A stretch of DNA of 48,866 nt. Origin: Bacteroidales bacterium. Lineage in GTDB: Bacteria > Bacteroidota > Bacteroidia > Bacteroidales > UBA6680. The DNA is taken from positions 1 through 48,866 of the forward strand of contig JAOARD010000002.1 of assembly GCA_025210735.1 (NCBI GenBank), given 5' to 3'. The position numbers were made by a program, and so were the translations under genes. Within the stretch, counting starts at the first letter, position 1. Every line of letters begins with the position of its first letter. The notes under the pieces were generated by a model, which was not told where the DNA came from, did no database searches, and was given only the letters and a program-made list of their open reading frames with translations. This document shows positions 25,908 through 35,075 of this stretch, in pieces.

Positions 25908-27041
25908 TTAGCTATTCATTAGTTCTACATACTCATCTATACCCTGCTCTAATCTGTTAAGCCCCTCTAACAGATAATCTTTACGCTCTCCAATACCAAG
26001 CCTGAAGTAACCATCCATTCCGTAACAGTCGCCGGCAAGTATAAACAGACTCTTATTCTCTCTTAACCAGTCTGAGAGTTTTGTTGAGTTTACATTTGGC
26101 AGATCGTACTTAATAAATGCCATTCCGCCTGCCTTTGGCGATATAAGTTTAAATTTATCGCCTTTACTGTCAATCCATTCGCGCATATGTTTCAGATTCT
26201 CATTCAGCATAGATCTGTTTCTGTTAAGAATCTCTCTCTTCTTATCCGGTTGCAGAGCAATCTCTCCTATTTTATGACTTAAGATACCTGCCGTAATACT
26301 TGTATAGTCATGATATGCCCAGGTATCGTCAATTATATGTTTTGGCCCTGCAATCCATCCCAGACGCAGCCCCGGAAGCGCGTATGTTTTTGACAGTCCG
26401 CCATTAACAAGCACCTTGTCATAGGTTCCAATAAAACTATCTATCTCTACACCATTAAGCTCTGCACCTCTGTAAACCTCGTCGCAATATATCCATGCAT
26501 CGTTTTTGCTGGCAATGTCAATAATCTTCTGCATCTCATAACCCGATAGTGTATAACCTGTTGGATTATTTGGATTACATAGTACTATCATCTTTGTATC
26601 AGGTGTTGTTATACGCTCTAACTCATCCAGATCGGGCTGCCAGTTGTTCTCCTCTCTTAAATGAAACGGCTTTACATTACACCCTAACTCCTCTGCTATA
26701 CCCCATATCTGCATATAGTTAGGAATCATCATTATAACCTCATCGCCCTTGTTAAGCACCGTTTTGCACATAATAAAGTTTGCCTCGGCACTTCCGTTTG
26801 TTATAAGAATATTATCTGCATTAAGTCCGCAGTTATAGTTCTTTGCAACTATCTCACGCAGTTTATCAGATCCGTTTGTCTGTCCGTAACCAAGCACGGT
26901 ATTCTCTAACATATCTATCTCCGTATCAGACAGCAACTCCTTTAATGTAAACGGATGGAAACCACTCTCTGTAAGATTATAATCTACTGTGTTCTCATAT
27001 AATGACTGTATGCGTTCAAGCATAAATGTTTTAATATTCAT
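25908..27041 (-). CDS. Class I/II aminotransferase
   Basis: This 377-residue fold-type-I PLP aminotransferase carries the expected residues. They are TNGSAEA for cofactor phosphate binding, NPNNPTG at 156-162, CDEVYRG with Asp 187 and Tyr 190, SKTYALPG with Schiff-base Lys 218, and Arg 226 in LRLGW. It resembles capreomycidine-synthase-like and aspartate-type members more than branched-chain ones; the substrate is uncertain. An ATG at codon 7 is an alternative start. It is the second gene of the tightly packed operon, 78 bp after the reductase and 4 bp before the dehydratase, suggesting that an amino group is moved between pathway intermediates. Confidence 0.85.
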   Translation of the reverse strand: MNIKTFMLERIQSLYENTVDYNLTESGFHPFTLKELLSDTEIDMLENTVLGYGQTNGSDKLREIVAKNYNCGLNADNILITNGSAEANFIMCKTVLNKGDEVIMMIPNYMQIWGIAEELGCNVKPFHLREENNWQPDLDELERITTPDTKMIVLCNPNNPTGYTLSGYEMQKIIDIASKNDAWIYCDEVYRGAELNGVEIDSFIGTYDKVLVNGGLSKTYALPGLRLGWIAGPKHIIDDTWAYHDYTSITAGILSHKIGEIALQPDKKREILNRNRSMLNENLKHMREWIDSKGDKFKLISPKAGGMAFIKYDLPNVNSTKLSDWLRENKSLFILAGDCYGMDGYFRLGIGERKDYLLEGLNRLEQGIDEYVELMNS

Positions 27042-27119
27042 CTTGTTTATGTTTTAAGTGTTTAAATAAGATTGTAACCTCCTGTTAACACATATATGTG
27101 TATAGGTTTTTGTTACTGT

Positions 27120-28085
27120 TTATTGGTTAATAGCGTTGTATACTGCCTGCGATATCATAAGATCCTGCACTGCAACACCTGTAAGATCAGCAACGGTAAT
27201 CTGATTACTGTCTGTTCTTACACTATTTGGCATATCAAGTACAGCACCCAGTTCAAGAAGATTATCGGCACTGTATCCGGCTAATCTTGCTCTGTATACC
27301 TCGCCTCTGGTTTTACTCTGCTCTATACTATCTGATACAACAATATCTGCACTCATTACTATATTAGAGTCAAGCTCGCACTTATCTGCTGTATCAGAAC
27401 CAACAGCGGTAATGTGTGTACCCGGTTTTATCCAACTGCTCTTTATAAGGTATTGTGTTGCAGGTGTTGTTGTAATAATAATATCAGATTCAGCACACAG
27501 TCTCTCTATGCTGTTCTCATATTTAGCCACAGGTTTATTGCTGTTTACTCTGTTAACAAGAGTGTCTGCCTGCTCTTTATCAATACCCCAATAACGTACA
27601 GATTCTATATCCATATATTCGGACAGATAGTGATACTGCATATACCCTTGTGTACCGGTTCCGAGAATACCAACCCTTTTGGCACCGCTGTTTGCAAGTG
27701 CTTTTGTTGCTATGGCACCGGCTACAGCAGTACGTACGTTTGTAAGATGTCCTTCGTCTAGAATAATGGCAAGCAGTACTCCTGTTTTACAATCGAATAG
27801 CAGATTCAGCCCCTGGCTTGATGGCAGACCGATTAAAGGATTGTTGTAGAAACCTGAGGCTATCTTTATTACATAATATGGCATATCTTTTATATAACCA
27901 TACTTTATATGCGTTTCGCCGGGCGGTTTATTAAACAACAACTCACCCACAGGAGGTATTACCGCATTACCTTTAGAGTACTGAATAAACCCCTCCTTTA
28001 TAAGAGAGTAGAGATCCTCTTGTTGTAATAAAGACTTTACCTTGTTAAGTGTGATAATTTCCGGAGACTTCTGTTTTTGTGTCAT
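27120..28085 (-). CDS. Ornithine cyclodeaminase/mu-crystallin family protein (EutC/BhcD-like)
   Basis: This 321-residue protein has the family layout: an N-terminal dimerisation part with ETHIKYGY and GLPSSQGLNLL, then EGHLTNVRTAVAGA carrying the conserved Arg. The Rossmann dinucleotide motif GTGTQG (142-147) follows, then TTTPATQYL and the VGSDTADKCELD stretch. Relatives include EutC, BhcD (iminosuccinate reductase) and true ornithine cyclodeaminases. The neighbouring EutB/BhcB-like dehydratase favours an imino-acid reductase role. It is the first gene of the operon, with a clear promoter and a structured-looking leader upstream. Confidence 0.83.
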   Translation of the reverse strand: MTQKQKSPEIITLNKVKSLLQQEDLYSLIKEGFIQYSKGNAVIPPVGELLFNKPPGETHIKYGYIKDMPYYVIKIASGFYNNPLIGLPSSQGLNLLFDCKTGVLLAIILDEGHLTNVRTAVAGAIATKALANSGAKRVGILGTGTQGYMQYHYLSEYMDIESVRYWGIDKEQADTLVNRVNSNKPVAKYENSIERLCAESDIIITTTPATQYLIKSSWIKPGTHITAVGSDTADKCELDSNIVMSADIVVSDSIEQSKTRGEVYRARLAGYSADNLLELGAVLDMPNSVRTDSNQITVADLTGVAVQDLMISQAVYNAINQ

Positions 28086-28203
28086 ACCTTATCTTTTTAG
28101 TTAATAAAAGATAGGGTATACAAATCTATTTGTAAGAAGCTTAACTACAGACTCCAATGTCTTCCCTATGATGAGAATGTAGCCACCATTTTAGTACTTC
28201 ATC
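28086..28203 (-). promoter_or_regulatory. Candidate structured leader (possible riboswitch)
   Basis: The roughly 115-nt leader can form a compact three-way junction. P1 pairs CTACA with TGTAG (28178-28182 with 28145-28149). It encloses a TTCTC/GGGAA hairpin and a GAC-ATTGGA-GTC hairpin. Downstream ACAAA-taga-TTTGT and a stable TATCTTTT / AAAAGATA hairpin follow, the latter ending a few bases before the ATG at 28085. That layout fits an aptamer plus a hairpin controlling initiation. It does not match a riboswitch class that I recognise. Confidence 0.4.
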
Positions 28204-28208
28204 CGATA

Positions 28209-28241
28209 CAAATATATCTAAAATTATTTTTATTATCCAAA
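28209..28241 (-). promoter_or_regulatory. Bacteroidota promoter of the amino-acid operon
   Basis: On the minus strand TTTG (28238-28241) is followed after 21 bp by TATATTTG (28209-28216), an excellent fit to the -33/-7 consensus TTTG-N19-21-TAnnTTTG. Transcription would start near 28202. Confidence 0.75.
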
Positions 28242-28284
28242 TATATTTAACGTAAAACATTAAAACAGATAACAACTGAGTAGT

Positions 28285-28322
28285 AAAAACCCTTACCAAA
28301 TCTGCAATTGGTAAGGGTTTTT
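28285..28322. terminator. Strong bidirectional terminator
   Basis: AAAAACCCTTACCAA and TTGGTAAGGGTTTTT form a 15-bp stem around an 8-base loop, with T-runs on either strand. It insulates the amino-acid operon promoter from the minus-strand gene at 28598-29293. Confidence 0.9.
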
Positions 28323-28532
28323 ATAAGATAAAAAATCTTAGATATTTATAAGTAGATTAGTATATCTGACCTCTGAACTCTGATTAAAGTGCAGTTTAAT
28401 GCACTAACAAATTGTTTTTATATATAGATTGATGTAAACAAGAGGAAAAGTGCCGTAAAGTGCACAAATTACAGTATTAATATTTGCTGTTAGGGTAAAC
28501 TGTACTGATATAAACATCTGGCTAATTACGGA

Positions 28533-28568
28533 ACACCCTCTGCAAGCAGTTGCTTAGCAAGAGGGTGT
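28533..28568. terminator. Hairpin after the helical unknown gene
   Basis: ACACCCTCT and AGAGGGTGT make a 9-bp stem extended by GCAAGC/GCTT-type pairing. It lies 30 bp past the stop codon at 28598. There is no T-run on the minus strand, so termination efficiency is doubtful and the stem may stabilise the mRNA end. Confidence 0.5.
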
Positions 28569-28597
28569 GTTTATGAAACAATTCTAAAGTTTTTATT

Positions 28598-29293
28598 TTA
28601 ATCTGCTAAAAGATTATCGCTGTTTTTTGTTGAACCAACAGGCGATGGTAACTTATATTTTTTCAACATAGGTTCATTATCGGCAAATATAATTTGTGCT
28701 ATCTCACTTATTGTTGCAACCTTTCTGTACAACTCATTAAGTCTGATGATTCTTTCGCGAGTATGTGCGCTACGTTCATTCTTAAATATCTCCTGATCGC
28801 TATTTGCCTTAAGGAGTCGCTCTCTTAAATTTGGAATTGAGTTTATAACATCCTCGTTACATCCTGCTGTAATAAGAGTATCGCGATGATTAGCTACATT
28901 CTTCTCAAGAATATGCATAAACGGTGCCATTTTTTCCTGACTCTTACGTACATTTGCAATATCATTAGCACCAAATATATTTGCCATATTTTTGTCGCCC
29001 GGAAATGCCTTACGTACAAAGAATGCTATTGTGCTATAGGTTTTATTACACTCACCTAGTACTGAAAGCAATAGGTCTGTTTTTGCCGACATTTCATCTA
29101 TAATAACAGTATCGCTCTTTATCTCATAAACTCTTGAGATAGCATCCTTAATAGATTGGGAGAAATTACTGTTTATGGTTGTATCGAACTTAGAGAACAG
29201 GGGTGTATCTTTATCAATGACCTCTACCAATTTCTCTGAATGCTCAAGTAGAATACCGTCTGAGATGTTGAAAATTCTAAAAATTCTTACCAT
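28598..29293 (-). CDS. Helical protein of unknown function
   Basis: This 231-residue soluble, almost wholly helical protein has no signal peptide, membrane helix or cysteine cluster. It begins MVRIFRIFNISDGIL and contains Lys/Glu-rich helices. It ends with LKKYKLPSPVGSTKNSDNLLAD, a likely flexible tail. It resembles in general character small Bacteroidota four-helix proteins such as the DUF6261 group, but I cannot align it with the gene at 952. It is isolated, with terminator hairpins downstream and a long degenerate spacer upstream. Confidence 0.65.
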   Translation of the reverse strand: MVRIFRIFNISDGILLEHSEKLVEVIDKDTPLFSKFDTTINSNFSQSIKDAISRVYEIKSDTVIIDEMSAKTDLLLSVLGECNKTYSTIAFFVRKAFPGDKNMANIFGANDIANVRKSQEKMAPFMHILEKNVANHRDTLITAGCNEDVINSIPNLRERLLKANSDQEIFKNERSAHTRERIIRLNELYRKVATISEIAQIIFADNEPMLKKYKLPSPVGSTKNSDNLLAD

Positions 29294-29944
29294 GAAATTA
29301 TGATTTAATTTAACTTATATATACAAGTTACGTAAGGTATTAAGTAAAGTCAATAGGTATAAATACTCAATTTAACATATTATTACACAATTATTTAAAA
29401 GACATGAATTTTTATGGGTTATCAGCAACACAAGCACATTATTGGCTACGCATGAAATATAGATGTGTGCATGTGTCATATTATTGGCACAAATAGTTAC
29501 CTTCTCAATTACATTCATGATATAGTCAGACATTTCCGGAAATTACGGACGTTTTGAAGCACTTAGTCAGCATCTTTCACAACATTCTCAGGATTAGGGA
29601 CAATCTTCTCAGCTATAAGTACAAATTAGTCAGGTACTGTCACAACATTATCAATGTCTTCCAGCAAAAAGTTGACATCTTCCACAATATTTTCAGCCAC
29701 CACCACAATCGTAACGGAATCTTCCGACCCCTGAAGTTGTTAACTAAGTTACGAAAACTCCTGAATTTTCCGGAATTTCCCTGACTGAATAGATCATCTC
29801 ATTAAAAAGTACCAACTTCTAACCATTTAACTAATACCTTTGTCTGATATTTTTGTTTGTGGTATCGTCTGATCTGACTTTTTTCTTGAAAGTTTGGAGA
29901 GGTTGTTGTAATAAAGTGTATTGTTTGATTACTTTTCGTACCTT
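29294..29944. other. Spacer with degenerate repeated sequence
   Basis: No convincing gene. Between 29520 and 29790 the plus strand is C-rich and repeats ttagtcag-n-cacaacatt at 29563 and 29626, about 61-63 bp apart. Read on the minus strand in one frame, it gives short stretches such as AENIVEDVNFLLEDIDNVV and AEKIVPNPENVV, each followed by GAC-TAA. This may be a decayed repetitive gene or a structured non-coding sequence. Confidence 0.4.
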
Positions 29945-30970
29945 TTATTCTTCAATTTGTGGCCATCTACCAAATTTTTTAATGTAATTGTCCAAGGTGT
30001 TACTTCTGTAAGTACTTTTTTCGTAACGTTGTTTTACACTTATATGTATAAAAGTAGGTATGACATTTGGGTCAGGGATTACCCTCTGTTTTTTCCCTAA
30101 AGCTAGATAATACGATTTGTATTCATTATGTTTTCTTGCTAGAGGGTTTAATTTTACATTCATTAAATGTGGTTCAAAAACTAATCCTGATATAATTGCT
30201 TCTTTTTGCATCCATATAAGTGGAATATCTGAAAGAATGGTTTTATCTCTTTCTGGTTTATAACCACCACCTATATCTGAATGTACTCCAGCAAACCAAA
30301 CTTGCTTAAGATCAACATTTGACCTAGGTTTCCAGATTGTTGGAGAAAAATCTTCTCTTTGTTCATCAAGGGAAATAGCATGTCTAGCTGTTACAATATT
30401 TGAGCCTAACTTTTGATCATAGAACAAGTGTTTCTTTTCAATTAGTCCAAATAATGAAAATGGTAATCCCATTGCACCGACGGTATCCCAAACCCCTACA
30501 AACTCAATCATTGTTTTATCTTGTATAGCATATTTCTCTCTATATATTTTAGATTTTGAGCTATTAGGTTTATGTTTTTTTGTTTTGTATAACTCAAAAG
30601 CACTTTCTATATAATTTGCATTTGAACTTTTTAAGATGCTGCAGTTATTTATCAAACCACATAAGCTACGCACTGTATATGCTCCTCTACTGAATCCGAA
30701 AAGGTAAATCTTATCTCCTTTTTCATAATTATGTACTAAAAAACGGTAACAATCTTTTATATTTTTGTCTAACCCTACACCTAATGCGCCTCCAGCAAAT
30801 TTATCGTGATAAGAACCAATACCCCAATCGTAGAAAATTATTTGCTTGTTAGTTCCATCATTTTGTGATAGCCCACGTGCAAACTTTAAAACATTTGTAG
30901 GAAAGTCTTTTTTTAAATTTCTTTCGGGTCTGTTCCAAGTGCCATCTGCACATATTATTATCTTTTTCAT
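29945..30970 (-). CDS. DUF2235 alpha/beta-hydrolase (T6SS lipase-like fold)
   Basis: This 341-residue DUF2235 protein begins KKIIICADGTWN, the family start. It carries the nucleophile elbow GFSRG at 92-96 (Ser 94), GVWDTVGAMGLP with Asp 162, and WFAGVHSDIGGGY with His 230, completing a Ser-Asp-His triad. DUF2235 domains occur in type VI secretion phospholipase effectors (Tle families) and as stand-alone proteins. No signal peptide or T6SS gene is present here. It lies 288 bp downstream of the SIR2-HerA pair on the same strand. It could be a third, membrane-attacking component of that locus or an unrelated defence-island gene. Confidence 0.8.
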   Translation of the reverse strand: MKKIIICADGTWNRPERNLKKDFPTNVLKFARGLSQNDGTNKQIIFYDWGIGSYHDKFAGGALGVGLDKNIKDCYRFLVHNYEKGDKIYLFGFSRGAYTVRSLCGLINNCSILKSSNANYIESAFELYKTKKHKPNSSKSKIYREKYAIQDKTMIEFVGVWDTVGAMGLPFSLFGLIEKKHLFYDQKLGSNIVTARHAISLDEQREDFSPTIWKPRSNVDLKQVWFAGVHSDIGGGYKPERDKTILSDIPLIWMQKEAIISGLVFEPHLMNVKLNPLARKHNEYKSYYLALGKKQRVIPDPNVIPTFIHISVKQRYEKSTYRSNTLDNYIKKFGRWPQIEE

Positions 30971-31258
30971 GATTTAATTGATAAAAGGATTAATTTGTTC
31001 TATATAGGTGTTCCATAATGGAAAAAATATTAAGCCTTAAATATTCCAGTGATGTTGACCGTTGTATTGAATCTTGATCAAGAAAGAAATAAATAGACTA
31101 GACAATATAATAGTTTTTTTATTGTCTTATAATGGCTCGGATATAAACGTTTGACACTTCAAAATACCAATCATTCAAATCTCTATATTTTTTGTACTTA
31201 TTTCAAATTTACTACGATCCATCAAAAGACACATATCTATTGTTATAATTTTCTTGTT

Positions 31259-33058
31259 TTATACTAATTCTTTCTCAACCTCTATATCTACTGTTTGTTT
31301 TCTACTTTGTCTTCTGTAATTTTCAACAGCCTTATTATAATCTGTTTCCTTATCTTTTTCATTCCATTCTGTCCAAAAATCAATAGTACTGCTTAACGGT
31401 CTATTCTCTTCTTTTGGCATATCTAACATTATTCTTGATGGCAACAATACAGCATCTCCTAAAACAATAGTTTCACCTACATCTAATGTTGGTAGAATAT
31501 CTGCAAATACAGTAAGATTATCTGACATAAAAGATTTCACTGTACTTTGGTCTTGTTTATTGGATAGTCTTAATGACATTATATTATTACATTGACTAAG
31601 TATAGTTTCGCTGACATCAGAAGGTCTTTGACTGATAACAAGCAAACTAACACCATACTTACGTCCTTCTTTGGCAATCTTCTCAAAATTTTCCAAAGCT
31701 CTCTTTTCATTTGGATTATTTTCACCCTTTTTCGGAAGATATAAGTGAGCTTCATCACATACTAGAGCCAACGGATGTCTTTCGGACTTTTCCGTCCAAA
31801 ACTGAATATTGTATAAAATCCTAGCAACTAAACCTATAATAATAGGTAACACGTCAGATGGAACTTCTGAAAAGTCAATTATTTTAATACCAGAATTATC
31901 TTCTTTAAATTCTATTAATTGCTCAATGATTTCCGTCAAAGCAGTATAAGCATTAAGTTCAGACGGATGTTTAAATAAAAATCCATAACGCTTATCTGTA
32001 ACTTTTACGTCTAAACGAGTTAATAACCGACTGAAACTTCCGTTAAAATCACCTTTCTTTTCACTTCCCGTTCTGGCACCTGGCACCATTTCTTCATTTA
32101 AACGCCTCAACTCTGTAATTACTGAATCAAGATTATAAGGCACTGGACTATCAATCGTGAATGAATTTATTACTTCATCCTTTTTATTATCTCTTAAGTG
32201 TTTTAATTTTTCATCCCCTACTAACTTTTGAAACATCATGACCTGATTGTGTGCAGAAAACTCGGAACGGTCAATAAACATAGCTTGCATTTCTTCAGAG
32301 TTAAGAAGCCAATAAGGTAAAAAGAGAATACTATCATCCTTTGTTTCCAAATCATCAGGGCCAGCAATTCGTAACTGTTTTGCAAATTTTAATGTTGAAT
32401 ACTCCCCGTGTAAATCAAAGACTATCATTTTAGTAGTTGGTAAATCTGCCGCTTTTTCCAGAATAGAAGCAACTGTCCATGACTTACCAGAGCCTGTACT
32501 TCCAAGTATTGCCGCATGTCGTTGAAAAAATTTGTCGCCATTTAGTTGAGCGCGCGCCTTTTCGCTTAATGAATATTTGCCTAAATCAAGTGACACATCT
32601 GATTTTGACTTTGCAGAAAGCAAACCCATGAATTTTTCTAGATTTTCACTCTCAATAGAAAAAGCTTCGGCATCTATATCTGGGATTTCTTGAATAGAAC
32701 GTGAAAAATAATTTGTTTCTGTCCCTTTCTTTCCTTTAAATGTCGCAACTATCGCAATTGTAACAATATTTGAAACTCTTTCGAGAATTGAATCAGCACT
32801 TACAGGATTTGATTCTTCATCTTCACTAGGTTGGACAATGTTCTTTAATTGTTCTGTAGATGGATTTTTTATAACCCGTTCTACAATAGCTATTGCCCAT
32901 TCTTCTACTGCAGAAGATATTTTTACTGCAACCAACCGACCAACTCTAGCAAGCTTAAGTTCTTTGGGTTTAACATCTAAACTTAGTTTAGTAGTATCAA
33001 CATATACAACTTTTCCTACGTAATCTGTTTCTGTATTAAAATCAAAAAGTTTTGCCAT
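31259..33058 (-). CDS. HerA-like ATPase of a SIR2-HerA defence pair
   Basis: This 599-residue protein has an N-terminal HAS-barrel-like beta region (about 10-110) followed by a HerA/FtsK-type ATPase. Walker A is GSTGSGKS at 186-193, FDLHGEYS lies at 214-221, and Walker B is ALVCDEAH at 431-438. The conserved SLLVISQRPSDVSETILSQCNN segment is at 471-492. HerA proteins assemble as hexameric rings on DNA. In SIR2-HerA (Nezha-type) phage defence, the ring is joined by a SIR2 NADase. The stop of the SIR2 gene is 3 bp upstream of this start, as expected for co-expression of such a complex. It lacks the archaeal NurA partner. Confidence 0.88.
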   Translation of the reverse strand: MAKLFDFNTETDYVGKVVYVDTTKLSLDVKPKELKLARVGRLVAVKISSAVEEWAIAIVERVIKNPSTEQLKNIVQPSEDEESNPVSADSILERVSNIVTIAIVATFKGKKGTETNYFSRSIQEIPDIDAEAFSIESENLEKFMGLLSAKSKSDVSLDLGKYSLSEKARAQLNGDKFFQRHAAILGSTGSGKSWTVASILEKAADLPTTKMIVFDLHGEYSTLKFAKQLRIAGPDDLETKDDSILFLPYWLLNSEEMQAMFIDRSEFSAHNQVMMFQKLVGDEKLKHLRDNKKDEVINSFTIDSPVPYNLDSVITELRRLNEEMVPGARTGSEKKGDFNGSFSRLLTRLDVKVTDKRYGFLFKHPSELNAYTALTEIIEQLIEFKEDNSGIKIIDFSEVPSDVLPIIIGLVARILYNIQFWTEKSERHPLALVCDEAHLYLPKKGENNPNEKRALENFEKIAKEGRKYGVSLLVISQRPSDVSETILSQCNNIMSLRLSNKQDQSTVKSFMSDNLTVFADILPTLDVGETIVLGDAVLLPSRIMLDMPKEENRPLSSTIDFWTEWNEKDKETDYNKAVENYRRQSRKQTVDIEVEKELV

Positions 33059-33061
33059 TTT

Positions 33062-34114
33062 CTATAATATTTCATTTGCAAATTCGTCAATTTGCCAAAT
33101 CGGTTTGTTATGTTCTACTTCTTTTCCTTTGTAGTTAATTGATGCTCCTCCTTTATAATTATCACTAATTGCAATTATCTCAGGATTTTCATTAATAATT
33201 GTTTTTGCATTTCCAATTAAATCTTTAGTAACAATTATAGCTCTTCGACTTACCTGATTAATATTTTGACATATTTTTTTATCAATATCAATGTCATTAA
33301 ATCCATAACCTACAAATAAGTATGTTTGTGCTTTATCAATTGCATTATCCATTTCACGATAGAAGTGTCTGTTCTCAACAATTCTTTTATGTTTTGTTTC
33401 CCCAGGTGTTATTATAAATCTTTCATAATCATCAATGCTTTCAAAATATGATAAGCTATCATTTCGATAAACATTGTCATTCTTAATAAAATAGTTCAGT
33501 GAGCCATGTACTTTATGTAATCTGATGTGTGGATATACTTTAGGGTAAATCTTTCCAGTTTTACTATTATTCTCTAATTTGTTGAATCCTTGTTCCGAAT
33601 GTGCCCAATCAAATTTCTTTTGCACTCCACCACAAAACCCATCGTTATAATCTAAATTACAATGCGATAAAGCATTCTCAATTATCAAATCGTAATTTGG
33701 CGTAATAATGTCAATTATTGGATTTGTATAGGAAAGCGCATTTTTAAGTCGTTCAAAAAGTGCAATAATTGGAATCTCGCCAATCGATATCTTTGAAATG
33801 TTTTGATAATTTACTTTCGCAACATGTTTTCCTGTTTCTACAATTATATTTTCAAGTAAAAAGTCTGACTTAACAACATTTAACGAGTTTTCAAAATCAA
33901 TTTTATTATTTATGTTATCTAATACCAACTTCCATTCGGATTCTGCATGATTATCGCCTATAATAACAGAAGGTATAACTGATTTCAAGTAAGACTCCAA
34001 AGCTCCCATACCAAAAGCAAAGTCAACCGAAATTGAACTTCCTGTTCCAATGATCAAAACAAGTTGTTTTCGGAGTCTTTCCTGAATTTCATGATATATT
34101 TCGTTTATATCCAT
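33062..34114 (-). CDS. SIR2-like NADase of a SIR2-HerA defence pair
   Basis: This 350-residue protein has a SIR2-like domain. GTGSS at 23-27 binds nucleotide, TPNYD at 138-142 supplies the catalytic-type Asn 140, VHGS at 202-205 carries His 203, and GYGFND at 269-274 closes the domain (SIR2_2 type). There are no zinc-finger cysteine pairs as in deacetylase sirtuins, so NAD depletion rather than deacetylation is expected. With the HerA-like ATPase gene 3 bp downstream it forms the known SIR2-HerA anti-phage module, where phage sensing leads to NAD loss and abortive infection. That function is inferred from family and synteny. Confidence 0.87.
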   Translation of the reverse strand: MDINEIYHEIQERLRKQLVLIIGTGSSISVDFAFGMGALESYLKSVIPSVIIGDNHAESEWKLVLDNINNKIDFENSLNVVKSDFLLENIIVETGKHVAKVNYQNISKISIGEIPIIALFERLKNALSYTNPIIDIITPNYDLIIENALSHCNLDYNDGFCGGVQKKFDWAHSEQGFNKLENNSKTGKIYPKVYPHIRLHKVHGSLNYFIKNDNVYRNDSLSYFESIDDYERFIITPGETKHKRIVENRHFYREMDNAIDKAQTYLFVGYGFNDIDIDKKICQNINQVSRRAIIVTKDLIGNAKTIINENPEIIAISDNYKGGASINYKGKEVEHNKPIWQIDEFANEIL

Positions 34115-34339
34115 CTTTATAACAATAGCAGTTATTTTTTAACAAAAAATCCAACCTCCATCTCAAAGTTTGAATCCAACTATTATGTGATGAAATATAG
34201 CCTCTTACAAAGAGGCTTAAATTCTTTCATTTTTACAATCAATAATTCTATGGAATTCATATTAATAGACATTATAAGTCTAACTTATTTACTTCTGTTT
34301 GATAAAAAGAAAATTAGTGAATTTGTTAAAATATAATTA

Positions 34340-34537
34340 TTATTTAATGTCGAAATCTTTGATAAAAACAAATACTTTTTTATTTCCGGAAGAGTCAGAT
34401 CCTTCTGATATCTTAGCTGTTTTACCATCTCCTTTTTCTAGATAATAGGTAACATCAGTCATTCTTTCGTACAAAGTACCCTCAAGTGTAATTATAACCC
34501 AATTATCACTACCTTTTGTAATCATCGCTTTATTCAT
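34340..34537 (-). CDS. Small protein of unknown function
   Basis: This 65-residue soluble protein has a beta-rich pattern (MITKGSDNWVIITLEGTL, VTYYLEKGDGK, KKVFVFIKDFDI). It has no signal or metal motif and I do not recognise it. A promoter-like TTTG-19-TATATTAG pair lies about 200 bp upstream. It sits just outside the SIR2-HerA pair on the same strand and might be a small accessory gene, or unrelated. Confidence 0.5.
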   Translation of the reverse strand: MNKAMITKGSDNWVIITLEGTLYERMTDVTYYLEKGDGKTAKISEGSDSSGNKKVFVFIKDFDIK

Positions 34538-35075
34538 AATTCTAAATTTTAATTACTATTTCATTTGTAATTGTTCGAATCTTCAATTACACTGGATATC
34601 ATTATGTTAATCTATGTATGTTATATGATAAATAATTATCTATACTTGTAATCTTTTGTTAGATTCAACCATACATTATCACAATCTCTTTCCGATGTTT
34701 AATTGATACAAGCATTATAGTTGTGTTTCGGTTGCTAATATAGAAAAATATAATATATACACAAAACTGTGTAGTGTTATTTTTTATATAACACAGAATA
34801 GTGTTTAGTTATTTTAGTATCATTTTATCAATGAATAGCTAATTAAAGTCATGATAATTTGATTAATAAAGATTGTACATATCACTATATTCGGGGAGAT
34901 TCATTATATATTGATATGTTTATTTGAATACAAAAACTATACAAACGGTTATATTAGTTATGATTATTTTAAACTGATATGTTTATAGGTTTGTTGTTTT
35001 TTCTATAATAGTCTATAGGGGTAGTGTTAGTTTAGAGATAAAATTCTCCTTTGCTACTTTGCTGCGGTGTATTAC
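34538..35075. other. AT-rich spacer
   Basis: I see no gene. It contains a promoter-like element at 34735-34765 and otherwise very AT-rich sequence without repeats that I could identify. Confidence 0.5.
34735..34765 (-). promoter_or_regulatory. Promoter-like element
   Basis: On the minus strand TTTG (34762-34765) and TATATTAG (34735-34742) are 19 bp apart. The flanking ACACTACA-n-TTTTG-n-ATATAT resembles the element at 36301-36332, so the two may share regulation. Confidence 0.4.

Noticed and set aside
29554..29784. Plus-strand 76-codon frame with repeated FHNI/CHNI motifs
   Set aside because: The repetition follows from degenerate DNA repeats; no ribosome-binding or promoter support and no protein-like composition.
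34064..34336. Plus-strand 90-codon frame
   Set aside because: It overlaps the start of the SIR2-like gene on the other strand and its translation is low-complexity Ser/Leu/Ile/Tyr.
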